A stretch of DNA of 64,000 bases from contig NZ_JANHMQ010000002.1 in assembly GCF_024609325.1 (NCBI RefSeq), positions 496,001 to 560,000 of the forward strand, given 5' to 3'. This stretch comes from Geothrix fuzhouensis (GTDB lineage Bacteria; Acidobacteriota; Holophagae; Holophagales; Holophagaceae). Positions 26,681 through 35,500 of the stretch are shown piece after piece (within the stretch, counting starts at the first letter, position 1; every line of letters begins with the position of its first letter). The notes beneath the pieces were generated by a model, which saw only the letters and a list, made by a program, of their open reading frames with translations, had not been told where the DNA came from and did no database searches. A program made the position numbers and the translations under genes.

Positions 26681-26899
26681 ATGGGTATCACCGAGCAGAT
26701 CCTGACTGACCATGCCGCGCGGAAGGACCACGACGGTGTCACCTGGTTCACTGTGGCCGACCTGGAACGGCTGGGCATCCACGACCAGCTCTTCACCATC
26801 ATGCAGACCGTCCAGCACACCCTCCGCATGCGGAAGGCGCGCCAGGTGGTCGAAAGCCATGGCTGCACCGACCGGTGGAGCCTCGAGGACGCGCACTGA
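26681..26899 (+). CDS. Small protein of unknown function (72 residues)
   Basis: This soluble, charged protein has a likely helical core (FTVADLERLGIHDQLFTIM) and a histidine/cysteine-bearing tail (VVESHGCTDRW). An excellent GGAGG lies 8 nt before the ATG. The strong ribosome site and GC-biased codon use indicate a real gene. No domain is recognised. It is followed by a perfect hairpin that could end transcription from both sides. Confidence 0.75.
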   Translation: MGITEQILTDHAARKDHDGVTWFTVADLERLGIHDQLFTIMQTVQHTLRMRKARQVVESHGCTDRWSLEDAH

Positions 26900-26928
26900 T
26901 CCGGATCCACGCTCAAAAAGCAAGGATC

Positions 26929-26978
26929 ACCACCAAGGCACCAAGAACGACCTTCTCTTTTCTTGGTGCCTTGGTGGT
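26929..26978. terminator. Perfect 18-bp inverted repeat between convergent genes
   Basis: ACCACCAAGGCACCAAGA (26929-26946) and its exact reverse complement (26961-26978) flank a 14-nt loop. It lies between the end of the 72-residue protein gene and the end of the RIC gene. Position suggests a bidirectional terminator. The sequence type (ACCACCAAGGCACCAAG) also recurs, degenerate, near 30415. Confidence 0.6.
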
Positions 26979-27014
26979 GGAAGGTTCTTTTCCCGCCTTG
27001 GATGCTTCCTGATA

Positions 27015-27731
27015 TCAGGCCTGGACGCCGGCTTCCAGGGCCACGGCGCGTGGGTGGAGGATCTGATTCTCCAGGTAGATGTGCAGGTGGAGATCCTGTT
27101 CCAGGGTCTCGAACCCGTCGTAGAGGGCGCGGAAGGTGGCACAGCCGTCCGCAGGCACGGTATAGGTGCCAGTGATCTCACGCAGCTCGACCAGCAGGGC
27201 CCCCACAGCTTCGTGCTCCAGCTCCATGACACGGATGGGGCTCTGCACAGTACCGAAGCAGGAGGACCCTGACTGGCCCTGCTCCAATTGGCCGATGAAG
27301 GGAAAGAGGATCTGTTCTTCCTTCATCATGTGCGGCATGAGGTCGGCCACCAGGGCCCGGTAGAGCTCAGTGACGCGACCCAGTTCGGGATGCCGCTCGC
27401 CGTGGGCCCGGAGCACCTTCTCAAGCAGCAGCTCCAGCCGGGGCATCTCCTCGCGGAGGTAGTCGTGGTGCGTGGATACGATGTGCTGCGTGAGATCCGC
27501 GAGGGGGGCCTGGGCCCAGTCGCGGGGGGACGAGACGCCCGCCATGAAGGGTTCCAGGGTCTCGAGGCCCTTCAGGATGTCAGCCGGAGCCTGGTTTGCC
27601 ACGTGGCAGGCCTCCTCGAGGCTGCGGTGCCCGCCACAGCAGTAGTCGATGCCCAGGCGCTCGAAATAGCGCATGGTTTCGGGCCGGGCCAGGACCAGTT
27701 CGCCCACCTTGGTGTTCAACTCCACGTTCAT
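27015..27731 (-). CDS. RIC-family iron-sulfur cluster repair di-iron protein
   Basis: The product has 238 residues. The N-terminal ScdA domain contains ERLGIDYCCGGHRSLEEAC with the conserved CCGG. A hemerythrin-like four-helix domain follows, with His/Glu ligands in THHDYLREEMPRLE, MMKEEQILFP and ELEHEAVGAL. It matches YtfE/ScdA proteins that repair iron-sulfur clusters after nitric-oxide or oxidative damage. AAGGAG lies 7 nt upstream of the ATG at 27731, deciding the start. The upstream region (27780-27870) is unusually AT-rich and probably carries its control sites, although I cannot identify an NsrR or Fnr box with confidence. Confidence 0.9.
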   Translation of the reverse strand: MNVELNTKVGELVLARPETMRYFERLGIDYCCGGHRSLEEACHVANQAPADILKGLETLEPFMAGVSSPRDWAQAPLADLTQHIVSTHHDYLREEMPRLELLLEKVLRAHGERHPELGRVTELYRALVADLMPHMMKEEQILFPFIGQLEQGQSGSSCFGTVQSPIRVMELEHEAVGALLVELREITGTYTVPADGCATFRALYDGFETLEQDLHLHIYLENQILHPRAVALEAGVQA

Positions 27732-27801
27732 GCCGGCTCCTTGGTGGGGACAACCCCAGGCTTCCAAGATGGAGCTTCATGGCCGTGAGGGGGGTCACAT
27801 C

Positions 27802-27830
27802 TTGACTAAAAAGGTCAGATTATCTTTAAT
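27802..27830 (+). promoter_or_regulatory. Near-consensus promoter in an AT-rich island, pointing into the long glmS paralogue
   Basis: TTGACT (27802-27807), a 17-nt spacer and TTTAAT (27825-27830) make a strong sigma-70-type promoter. It points rightward, antisense to the glmS-like gene that ends at 27870. No sense-strand gene follows. Confidence 0.4.
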
Positions 27831-27869
27831 ACTTCGAATATCTAATTTAAATCGTTTGTTATGATTTAT

Positions 27870-30329
27870 TTAATCCACCGTGATGGATTTGGAGACGTTC
27901 TTGGGGGCATCCGGATGGACCCCATGATCGGCCACGGTCAGCCGGTTCAGATACTCCATCTTCAGCACCGACATGCGGAAGGCCAGACGCTGCAATGCGA
28001 CCGTGGCCGCGAAGGCAAAGAGGTTGGCATCGCCGCTGGCGGGGACCTCGATGTACTTCGACCAGTAGCGTTCCTGGCCCATGGGCTTGCCGGCCACCGC
28101 GAGGGCCAGCTCGGGATTCTTCTCGGCGATGAGCAGGATGTCGGCGCCGCGGATCTTGTGGGTGTGGATCTGGCTGATGGTGATGCGTACGTCGCGCTCT
28201 TCATTGGGGCACACGAAGACCAGGGGGTAGTTGGAGAAGCGCGTCTCCACCAGCTCGGGCCAGGCCTGGAGGGCCTCGATGCCACCGGCGAAGGGGCGCC
28301 CGTCCCGGTGCTGCTCGTAGACCTCCAGCAGACTCGCCAGGTCCTGGATGGAAAACAGGGTGTTCTTGCCGAGGATGGTGTTGGGGCCGTGCTTGAACTC
28401 GGCGGCGTCGTAGCCCTCGGCGTGGTTCAGCACCACCTCGCGAATCTTGAGGGCGCCTTCCCGCGCCAGACCGATGAGGCCCGTGCCGAGGATGTGCAGC
28501 GAAGGCTCAAGGTAGAGGCGCTTCGCAGCCTCTTCCACATCGGCCTCGCTGATCCGCAGGGTCTCCGTGATGAGGTCCTTGGCCCGCTCCAGGTTCGCGG
28601 CGACTTTGCGCTCCGTGAGCGAGAAGGTCGCCGCCAGCACGTAGAGGATGGCCACCTGGTTGAGGAAGCTCTTGGTGGCGGCCACGGCGATCTCAGGGCC
28701 GCAGAGGATGGGCAGGTAGAACTCGGACAGCTCCTGGGGGATGCGGCTGTTCTCGTTGTTCACCAGGGAAATGCGGCGCAGGCCAGGCACGCGGGCCCGC
28801 ACGTCCGTGAAGATGTCCACCAGGTCCTTCGTCTCGCCGGATTGGGTGATGCCAACGAGGAGGTCGTGCGGCTGGAGCGTATTCAGGTACATGGAGCGGA
28901 AGATGCCGGGGTTGCAAGGGAAGACGGCCACGCCCGCCAGATTGTTGAAGAAAGTCCCCGCCACCAGAGCCGCATGGTACGAGGTGCCCGAGGCGACCAG
29001 GAAAATGCGGCCGCCCTCTTTCCCGGCCTCACGGATGGCCTGCACCAGTTCCTGGAGGTGGCGCGTGACCCGGCGCTGCTTCTTCCACACGATGAGGAGA
29101 TCGAAGAGCGCCAAGGTTTCCAGAGCCTGGGGGGCCAGGCGGCCGAGGTCCGCCAGCAGCTGCCGCTCGTCGGAGATCGGCTGCCCCCGGTGGGCGTGCA
29201 GCACCTCGGCGTGGGGCCGCACGCGGGTGGCCAGCTCCTGGTGGACGGAATCGAGCAGCAGCGTCTCGAAGGCATTGGCCAGGGCGGCTTCGTCCGCCGC
29301 CTCATACAGGGCCAGCACTTTCGCCACCAGGGCCTTGCAGAGGTCTTGGCGGTCCTCGAAGGCGGCGAACAGGCTCTCGGTCTCGGGGGTGCGGAAGTAG
29401 TAGCGCAGCACCTCGTCGAGGTTGTCGGGGGCCGAGGCGATCTCCTGCTCCATGAAGTAGTGGAAGGGATCCCGCAGGCCGGTGTCCCGCACGTTCAGCT
29501 TGGAACGCTTGGGGCGCGGCTTGGAAAACGCGAGCCTCCCGCCCAGCGTGAACACAAGGTATTCACGCTCGGTGAACCAGATGCCTTCGCCTTCGGAGAG
29601 GGGAATGAGCATGCGGGTCTTGGAGAGCACGGAGGTGAGGTCGCTGGAGACCACCACGAAGTCGCCATGGGCGTCCGTGCCGATGCCTGCGTACAGGGAG
29701 GAGCCGGATTTCACGGCCACCACGCCGGGCACCTTGGGGTCGGCGAAAGCCGCGGCGTACGAGCCTTCCCCGCGAGCATCGGCGGTGCGGGCGGCGTCCA
29801 GCAGGAGAAAGGCGCCGTCCGGAATCGCGGCATTCAACGCGGCAGCCGCGCAGGCAGCGCGACAGGCGGCCAGTGCCGGCCCGGGATTCGCCAGGTTGGC
29901 GGCGTAGGCGTCCTCGGTGAGGTGCGTGATCATCTCCCCGTCATTGTCCGAGACCACGGCATGGCCCTGGGCGGTGAGGGTGGGCTTCAGCGCATCCGTG
30001 TTCGAGATGTTGCCGTTGTGAGCACCCACCAGCTCCACTTTGCAGCGCACGTGGTGGGGCTGGCTGTTCACGTCCGAAACCGCGCCGTAGGTGGCCCACC
30101 TCACCTGGCCGATGAAGCGCTGGCCGCCCTGGCGGTCGATGCCCAGCTCCGGTACCACACGACTGGGGGCGCCCACCTTCTTGAGGAGCGTGATGACGCC
30201 GTCTGCGTCGATGAAGGAGGCGCCCGTGGAGTCGTAGCCCCGGTACTCCAGCCGCTTCAGCAGCTCACCGGCCTCGTGGCCCATGGCGGCGACTTCAGTG
30301 GCATAACAGAGCGAGACGATTCCACACAT
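27870..30329 (-). CDS. Long paralogue of glucosamine-6-phosphate synthase
   Basis: This 819-residue protein has an N-terminal glutaminase (Cys2 in MCGIVS, RWATYGAVSD, HNGNISN) and two SIS isomerase domains (VASGTSYHAAL, ITQSGETKDLVDIF, AEGYDAAEFKHGP). The C-terminus PKNVSKSITVD parallels PRNLAKSVTVE of the canonical GlmS encoded at 37288. Catalytic features of both halves are kept. It is about 210 residues longer, the extra part lying between the glutaminase and first SIS domain (roughly 245-440). It may make glucosamine-6-phosphate under special conditions or act on another sugar phosphate. GGAG precedes the ATG by 8 nt. Confidence 0.85.
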   Translation of the reverse strand: MCGIVSLCYATEVAAMGHEAGELLKRLEYRGYDSTGASFIDADGVITLLKKVGAPSRVVPELGIDRQGGQRFIGQVRWATYGAVSDVNSQPHHVRCKVELVGAHNGNISNTDALKPTLTAQGHAVVSDNDGEMITHLTEDAYAANLANPGPALAACRAACAAAALNAAIPDGAFLLLDAARTADARGEGSYAAAFADPKVPGVVAVKSGSSLYAGIGTDAHGDFVVVSSDLTSVLSKTRMLIPLSEGEGIWFTEREYLVFTLGGRLAFSKPRPKRSKLNVRDTGLRDPFHYFMEQEIASAPDNLDEVLRYYFRTPETESLFAAFEDRQDLCKALVAKVLALYEAADEAALANAFETLLLDSVHQELATRVRPHAEVLHAHRGQPISDERQLLADLGRLAPQALETLALFDLLIVWKKQRRVTRHLQELVQAIREAGKEGGRIFLVASGTSYHAALVAGTFFNNLAGVAVFPCNPGIFRSMYLNTLQPHDLLVGITQSGETKDLVDIFTDVRARVPGLRRISLVNNENSRIPQELSEFYLPILCGPEIAVAATKSFLNQVAILYVLAATFSLTERKVAANLERAKDLITETLRISEADVEEAAKRLYLEPSLHILGTGLIGLAREGALKIREVVLNHAEGYDAAEFKHGPNTILGKNTLFSIQDLASLLEVYEQHRDGRPFAGGIEALQAWPELVETRFSNYPLVFVCPNEERDVRITISQIHTHKIRGADILLIAEKNPELALAVAGKPMGQERYWSKYIEVPASGDANLFAFAATVALQRLAFRMSVLKMEYLNRLTVADHGVHPDAPKNVSKSITVD

Positions 30330-30598
30330 AGGGCGACTCCAGCGGATTAGTCCAAATGACCATCTTGGTGAGTTTCGCCGTAACCTTCAAATCTTGGAAA
30401 AGCTGGAAGATCACCACCACCACGCCAAGACACCAGGAAAGACACATCTTTATCGGTGTTCATCTGTGTTCATCGGTGGCTGCTTTCATCTTTTTTCCCA
30501 CGAGCCACCGAGCCCACTAGGGAAAGATAGAACACCGATGAACGCCGATCAAAGCTGATGAACACCGATAAAAGAAAGTCATTCTTTGGTGGAGAATT
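30330..30598. repeat. Gene-free stretch with inverted generic intergenic repeats
   Basis: TTTATCGGTGTTCATC (30449-30464) is exactly repeated in inverted orientation at 30557-30572. Internal copies of GTTCATCGGTG and CACCGATGAAC are also present, giving a large potential hairpin. Next to it is a degenerate ACCACCAAGACACCAGGAAAG motif. No coding frame is supported. It separates the long glmS paralogue from yidD. Confidence 0.6.
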
Positions 30599-30913
30599 TT
30601 AGGGAACGGGATCGATGCCGCCGCTCGTCAGGGGCGAACAGCGGATCAGCCGCCAGGTGGTGAGCAGGCCGCCCCGCAGGGTGCCGTACTTCTGGATGCA
30701 GGCCAGGCCATAGTGGCTGCAGGTGGGCGTGAACTTGCACTGGGTGGGCAGGTGACTGGAGAGTGTGACCTGGTAGGTACGGATCGCGCCCCGGCAGACC
30801 CAGGCGGTGGGCTGGAAGCGCACGGGCAGGAAGGCTTCCAGCACCAGGAAGAGCCCGAAGGCCGCCAGGGGGTGGGCCGCCAGCCAGTCCAAAGACCTAG
30901 GCCTTCGCCGCAT
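30599..30913 (-). CDS. yidD: Membrane protein insertion efficiency factor
   Basis: This 104-residue protein has the YidD signature CKFTPTCSHYGLACIQKYG followed by GGLLTTWRLIRCSP and the GGIDPVP end. YidD helps YidC insert inner-membrane proteins. Usually it lies between rnpA and yidC; here it follows ispG, overlapping its end by 17 nt, and has an N-terminal hydrophobic stretch (LAAFGLFLVLEAF) that is longer than usual. Its start is uncertain by a few codons. Confidence 0.9.
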   Translation of the reverse strand: MRRRPRSLDWLAAHPLAAFGLFLVLEAFLPVRFQPTAWVCRGAIRTYQVTLSSHLPTQCKFTPTCSHYGLACIQKYGTLRGGLLTTWRLIRCSPLTSGGIDPVP

Positions 30914-32003
30914 CGGCCTCGGCCTTGACCTTGCGGGCCTCCTCCAGGAAGGCGGGGACGAGGTCCTCCTCCTTCACCTTCCGGATGAGCTCGCCCTTGC
31001 GGTAGATGAGGCCCTCGCCCGCGCCGCCGGCCACGCCGAGATCCGCGTCCTTGGCTTCGCCGGGGCCGTTCACCACGCAGCCCATCACCGCGTAGGTGAT
31101 GTTCTCGTGGTTGATCAGCTTCAGGCCTTCCTCGATCTCGTTGGCCACCCGGTTGAGGTCAATCTGTACCCGGCCGCAGCTGGGGCAGCTCACCATGCGG
31201 AAGCCGCCGGAACGCAAGGCCAGGGCCCGCAGCAGCTCGTGGCCCACACGGCATTCGTCCTCCCCGTCACCGGTGAGAGAGACGCGGATGGTGTCGCCCA
31301 GGCCCTCGGCCAACAGGATGCCCATACCAATGCTGGAGCGGATGGTGCCACCGAAGGGCGTGCCGGCCTCCGTGATGCCCAGGTGGAAGGGGTAGTCCAC
31401 CTGCTTCGCGAGCAAGCGGTAGGCCTGCACGGTGCGGATCACGTCGCTGGCCTTGAGGCTGATCTTGATGTCGCGGAAGCCCTCGCGCTCCAGCACGTCG
31501 ATGTGGCGCAGGGCGCTCTCCACCATGGCTTCGGGGGTGGCCGTGCCGAACTTCTCCAGCAGGTCCTTTTCGAGGCTGCCGCCATTCACGCCAATGCGGA
31601 TGGGGATGCCCTTCGACCCGGCCTTGTCCACCACCGCCTTGACGCGGTCCTGGCCGCCGATGTTGCCTGGATTGATGCGCAGGCAGGCGGCGCCGCCGTC
31701 CGCGGCCACCAGGGCCAGGCGGTAGTCGAAGTGGATGTCGGCCACCACGGGAATGGGGCTGCGGTCGCAGATCTCGTGGAAAACCTCACCGGCCTTCTTG
31801 GTGGGGACGCTCACCCGCACGATCTCGCAGCCGGCATTGGCGTAGTTGTAGATCTGCTGGACGGTGGCCTCCACGTCCCGGGTGTCCGTCTTGGTCATGC
31901 TCTGGACGGTGATGGGGGCGTCCCCGCCCACCGGCACCTTGCCCACCAGGATCTGGCGGGTCTTCCGGCGGGGGGCGAGGGGCTGGAGTTCCTGGTCGGA
32001 CAT
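30897..32003 (-). CDS. ispG: 4-hydroxy-3-methylbut-2-enyl diphosphate synthase
   Basis: This 368-residue enzyme catalyses the penultimate step of the MEP isoprenoid pathway. The TIM-barrel half starts ITVQSMTKTDTRD. The C-terminal [4Fe-4S] ligands are in VSCPSCGRVQIDL and VMGCVVNGPGEA. It has the short bacterial architecture without the plant insert. GAGG lies 4 nt before the ATG. Downstream yidD overlaps it; no other isoprenoid gene is in the window. Confidence 0.95.
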   Translation of the reverse strand: MSDQELQPLAPRRKTRQILVGKVPVGGDAPITVQSMTKTDTRDVEATVQQIYNYANAGCEIVRVSVPTKKAGEVFHEICDRSPIPVVADIHFDYRLALVAADGGAACLRINPGNIGGQDRVKAVVDKAGSKGIPIRIGVNGGSLEKDLLEKFGTATPEAMVESALRHIDVLEREGFRDIKISLKASDVIRTVQAYRLLAKQVDYPFHLGITEAGTPFGGTIRSSIGMGILLAEGLGDTIRVSLTGDGEDECRVGHELLRALALRSGGFRMVSCPSCGRVQIDLNRVANEIEEGLKLINHENITYAVMGCVVNGPGEAKDADLGVAGGAGEGLIYRKGELIRKVKEEDLVPAFLEEARKVKAEADAAKA

Positions 32004-32158
32004 GGGGCCTCGGAATCAAAGATTTCAGTGTACCCACCTATGCCCTGGGCCGGAGGCCCCCGGGCGTTGGCCCGGCTGGCCCTTGGAAATGCCTCACGTG
32101 GCCTCGGATTCCTGGAACGGGGGCCTCCCATGCCGGATGCTTCCAGGCGGTTCCAGGC

Positions 32159-32189
32159 TTGCGCTGGGTCTTGGCAGGCTTGCTACACT
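32159..32189 (+). promoter_or_regulatory. Extended -10 promoter for the STAS-Omp85 operon
   Basis: TGCTACACT (32181-32189) is an extended -10 element 23 nt before the STAS ATG. The -35 (TTGCGC at 32159) is 19 nt away and weak, as is common with extended -10 promoters. Confidence 0.45.
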
Positions 32190-32211
32190 GGCCCCTCACC
32201 CCGAGGCCCCC

Positions 32212-32547
32212 ATGATCATGAACACACGCAAGCACAACGACGTGCTGATCCTCTACCCGGAGGGAAAAATCACCCTGGGCGATGGCGATCAGGAACTGGG
32301 CGAGGCGGTCCGCACTTCACTTGTCGAGGGCGCCCGCAAGATCGTGATCAATTTCAGCAAGGTGAGCTACCTGGATTCCTCAGGTGTGGGCGAGCTGGTG
32401 GGCTGCTTCACGTCGATCAAGGGCAAGGGTGGCGAGCTGCGCATCTGCGGCATGAGTTCGAAGATCTTCAGTCTCATCAAGATGACCAGCCTGCACTCGG
32501 TTTTCGAAGTGAAGGACACCGAGGAAGAGGCGTTGGCCGGATTCTGA
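32212..32547 (+). CDS. STAS-domain anti-sigma factor antagonist
   Basis: This 111-residue STAS protein resembles SpoIIAA/RsbV. The phosphorylatable serine lies in VSYLDSSGVGELVG, which keeps the D-S-S-G core. Such proteins bind anti-sigma kinases when dephosphorylated. No partner kinase is adjacent. The product could also be a scaffold in an envelope lipid system. An alternative start two codons downstream is equally served by GAGG. It lies 4 nt upstream of the GTG of the Omp85 gene, so both are co-transcribed. Confidence 0.88.
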   Translation: MIMNTRKHNDVLILYPEGKITLGDGDQELGEAVRTSLVEGARKIVINFSKVSYLDSSGVGELVGCFTSIKGKGGELRICGMSSKIFSLIKMTSLHSVFEVKDTEEEALAGF

Positions 32548-32551
32548 GGCG

Positions 32552-35500
32552 GTGCGATCCCGCGCCGCCCTCGGGTACAGCCTCCTGGCCCTGGTTCCTG
32601 CCGCGGGCCAGGAGGCTGCGTCCGCTCGCCCCGTGACGGCCATCCGGGTTGAGGGCGGCGACCTGGATGATCGGCGTTTCGCGGAAGCCGCCCTCGGGCT
32701 GAAGGTGGGCCAGATGGTGGATGCCGCGGGCTTCCAGCAGGCCCTGGCCGCGGTTCGCCTGGTGGACCGATATCGCACGGTGGAGGGGAATCTCGGTGGG
32801 AATGGCGAGATCCTGGTGCGCCTGGACCCTCTGCTGCCGGTGGCCACGTGGCGCTGGGAGGGTGATCCCCTGCCTGAGAAACTGCGCAAGACCCTGCTTC
32901 CTGAACTGAGAAAGGGCCAGCGATTGGGCCCCCAGCACCTTGCGTTCCTGGAGCGGAGCGGCGAGCAGCGTCTGCGGGAAGCCGGGTTTCGCCAGGCCGA
33001 CGTGAAGGCGACGGTGGAAGCGGGGGGGCGGCAACTCCGGCTGATGCTCACCCTTGGTGCTCCCAGGCTCATCCGGGAGGTTCGCCTTGAGGGAGACCCC
33101 GCCCCCTACACGCGCGAGTACTTGCTGAAGACCGCGGGCATCACGCCTGGCCGGACGCAATGGACACCGGTGGTCCAGCGCGAGGCCCAGCGCCGATTGC
33201 GACAGCGGCTGGTGAAGGATCGCCGGCTGGAAGGGTCCATCCGCCTCGCCCCCGCCGAGGGTGACAGCGGCACCCTCGTCCTGGAGGTCCGGCCGGGGCC
33301 GAAGGTCAAGCTGAAGGCCAAGGGCATGGACCTGCTCGGCCCACTTTGGGGCCGTCCGCGGCTGACGGAGTTCGTGCCTCTGGCCCGGTCTGAACGCTAC
33401 GCACCGAGCCTGCTGGACGAGGGTGACGGCCGGATCGCTGCCTACTTCCGCGACCAGGGCTATCCCGAAGTCCAGGTCTCCCATGATCGCGTCGTCACCG
33501 CAGGCACGGCCGAGCGGCCCGAGGCGGTGACCATCACCTTCACCGTGGCTCAGGGTCCCCGCCGCGTCCTGGGCACGGTGCGGTTCGAGGGGAACCGCGA
33601 ACTGTCCGAAGAGGAATTGCAGAAGGCCGTGCACCTGCCCAAGCGGTTTCTCATCCTGCCAACCCATGCCAAGGCCGAGGCCATGAAGGCCATGGAGGAC
33701 CGGCTCACCACCTACTACCTCCAGCGGGGTTTCCCTGAAGTGCGGGTGCGCCGCCGGGTGGAAGGTGTCAAGGGCGCCGCCGTGGAGGTGCGCTTCATCA
33801 TCCGGGAAGGGCAGCGGCGCTTCCTGGATGCACTGGTGTTGGAGCTGCCGCCAGATCCTGCTTTCCCCAGAGACCGCTTGACGCGGAGCCTGCTGCAAGT
33901 GCTGTCGGATCACCCCGTGGCAGTGCGGGGAACCTCCCGTTACCGCTCGGACCGGCGTCATCTCCAGGGCTTCGCAGGCACCCTGGAGACCACGCCCGAA
34001 GGGGCACGCCTGACCTTCAAGCCGGCCTTGCCGTTGGTCCGGAACGACCTGGCCCTGGTGGTCTCCGACTTGCGGCAGCGGCTCTCCTCGGCGGGATCGG
34101 CCGATCCCAAGGTGAAGCTCACCTTTGAGGACGACGAAACCCATCCAGTGGTGCGTTTCCAGGTACCGCCCCAACCCCTCGACCGCACGCGCCGGCTGGT
34201 GGTGCAGGGCAGCGACCGGACTCGCGCCGAGGCGGTACTGCGTGAAGCTGGACTGGCCCCGGGCTTCCCGTTGGATCCCGCAAAGCTGGACAATGCCCAG
34301 GTCCAGCTCGGCGGACTGGGTGCCTTCCAGCGGGTGGACCTGCTCACCTTGAAGGAACTCCCTGGTCAAGAGAAGGAGCCCTGGCAGCGCGGAGATCTGG
34401 CCCTGCGTCTGCAGGAGCGGAATCCCTGGGTGTTCACCGAATCGTTCGGCTATGACAATACCCAGGGCTACCACTTCGGCCTGAACGCCCAACGCCTGAA
34501 TGTCGGCGGCATGGGGCGGTCCCTGGATTTCGGCCTGCGGGCCGGGGATCAGACCCTCGACAGCCCCTTCCTGCGGCGGGCCTTCCCCACCGGCGATATC
34601 AAGCGATCCGTGGACAGCTACAGTGTCGGCTATACCGATCCCTGGTTCCTTCCGGGTTCGCTGGACTCTCTGCTGGCGCCCCGGACGCGCTTCCGGGTGG
34701 AAGGCGCCTATATCGAGGAGGCCCAGGCCGCCTTCTTCGCCCGTCGTCGGCGCTTCACGCCGAGCCTGGAATGGAAGATCAGCCCCGTGCAAGTGGTCCA
34801 GTTCGGGTACCGCTTCGAGCGGGTCGAGGTGGCGTCCAACACGGACAGCAATAATGTGCCCTTGCTCGCGGATCAGGATCTCTTCCTGCTGGCGCGGACC
34901 CCGGCCCGGAGCATCATCTCCGCGCCCTACCTCCAGATCGCCGTGGACCGCCGCGACCGGCCCTACGATCCCACCCAAGGCACCTTCTTTCTGGGGCGGT
35001 TGGAACTGGCGAATCAAGTGTTTGGAACCTCGACCAACAGCAGCTTCGTGAAACTCGACCTCCGGCACCAATGGAATTGGCCCGTGGGGTTCCACGCTGA
35101 GTACGGGGTGATCATGGCCAGCACCCGCCTGGGTCTCGCCCGCCCCACCGCGCAATCGGCCAAGGATCTCCCCTTGTCCGAGCGGTTCTTCGGCGGAGGC
35201 TCCTTCACCGTGCGTGGCGTGGAGCCGGACATGCTGGGCGATATCCAGCGCTCGGACTCACTCGGCAACAAGCTTGCCCAGCCCATCCCCCTGGGAGGCC
35301 AGGCACTGGTGGTCATGAACCTCGAGTACCGGTTCCCCTTCTTCGGCATGCAGAGTGTTTGGGCCGAAGTCTTCGTGGACAGCGGCCAGGTCTATCGCAG
35401 CCTGACCAGCCAAACCGACCCGATTACCCAGGAGCGTGTTCCCCCCTCTTTCCCCGCCCTCCGGACCACCCTGGGTGTCGGAATCATCCTGAAGTTGGGC

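Noticed and set aside
27861-30350. 829-codon open frame on the plus strand opposite the long GlmS paralogue
   Set aside because: No domain, biased composition, and complete overlap with a well-supported gene. The AT-rich promoter at 27802 points into it, but an antisense RNA is the more likely product.
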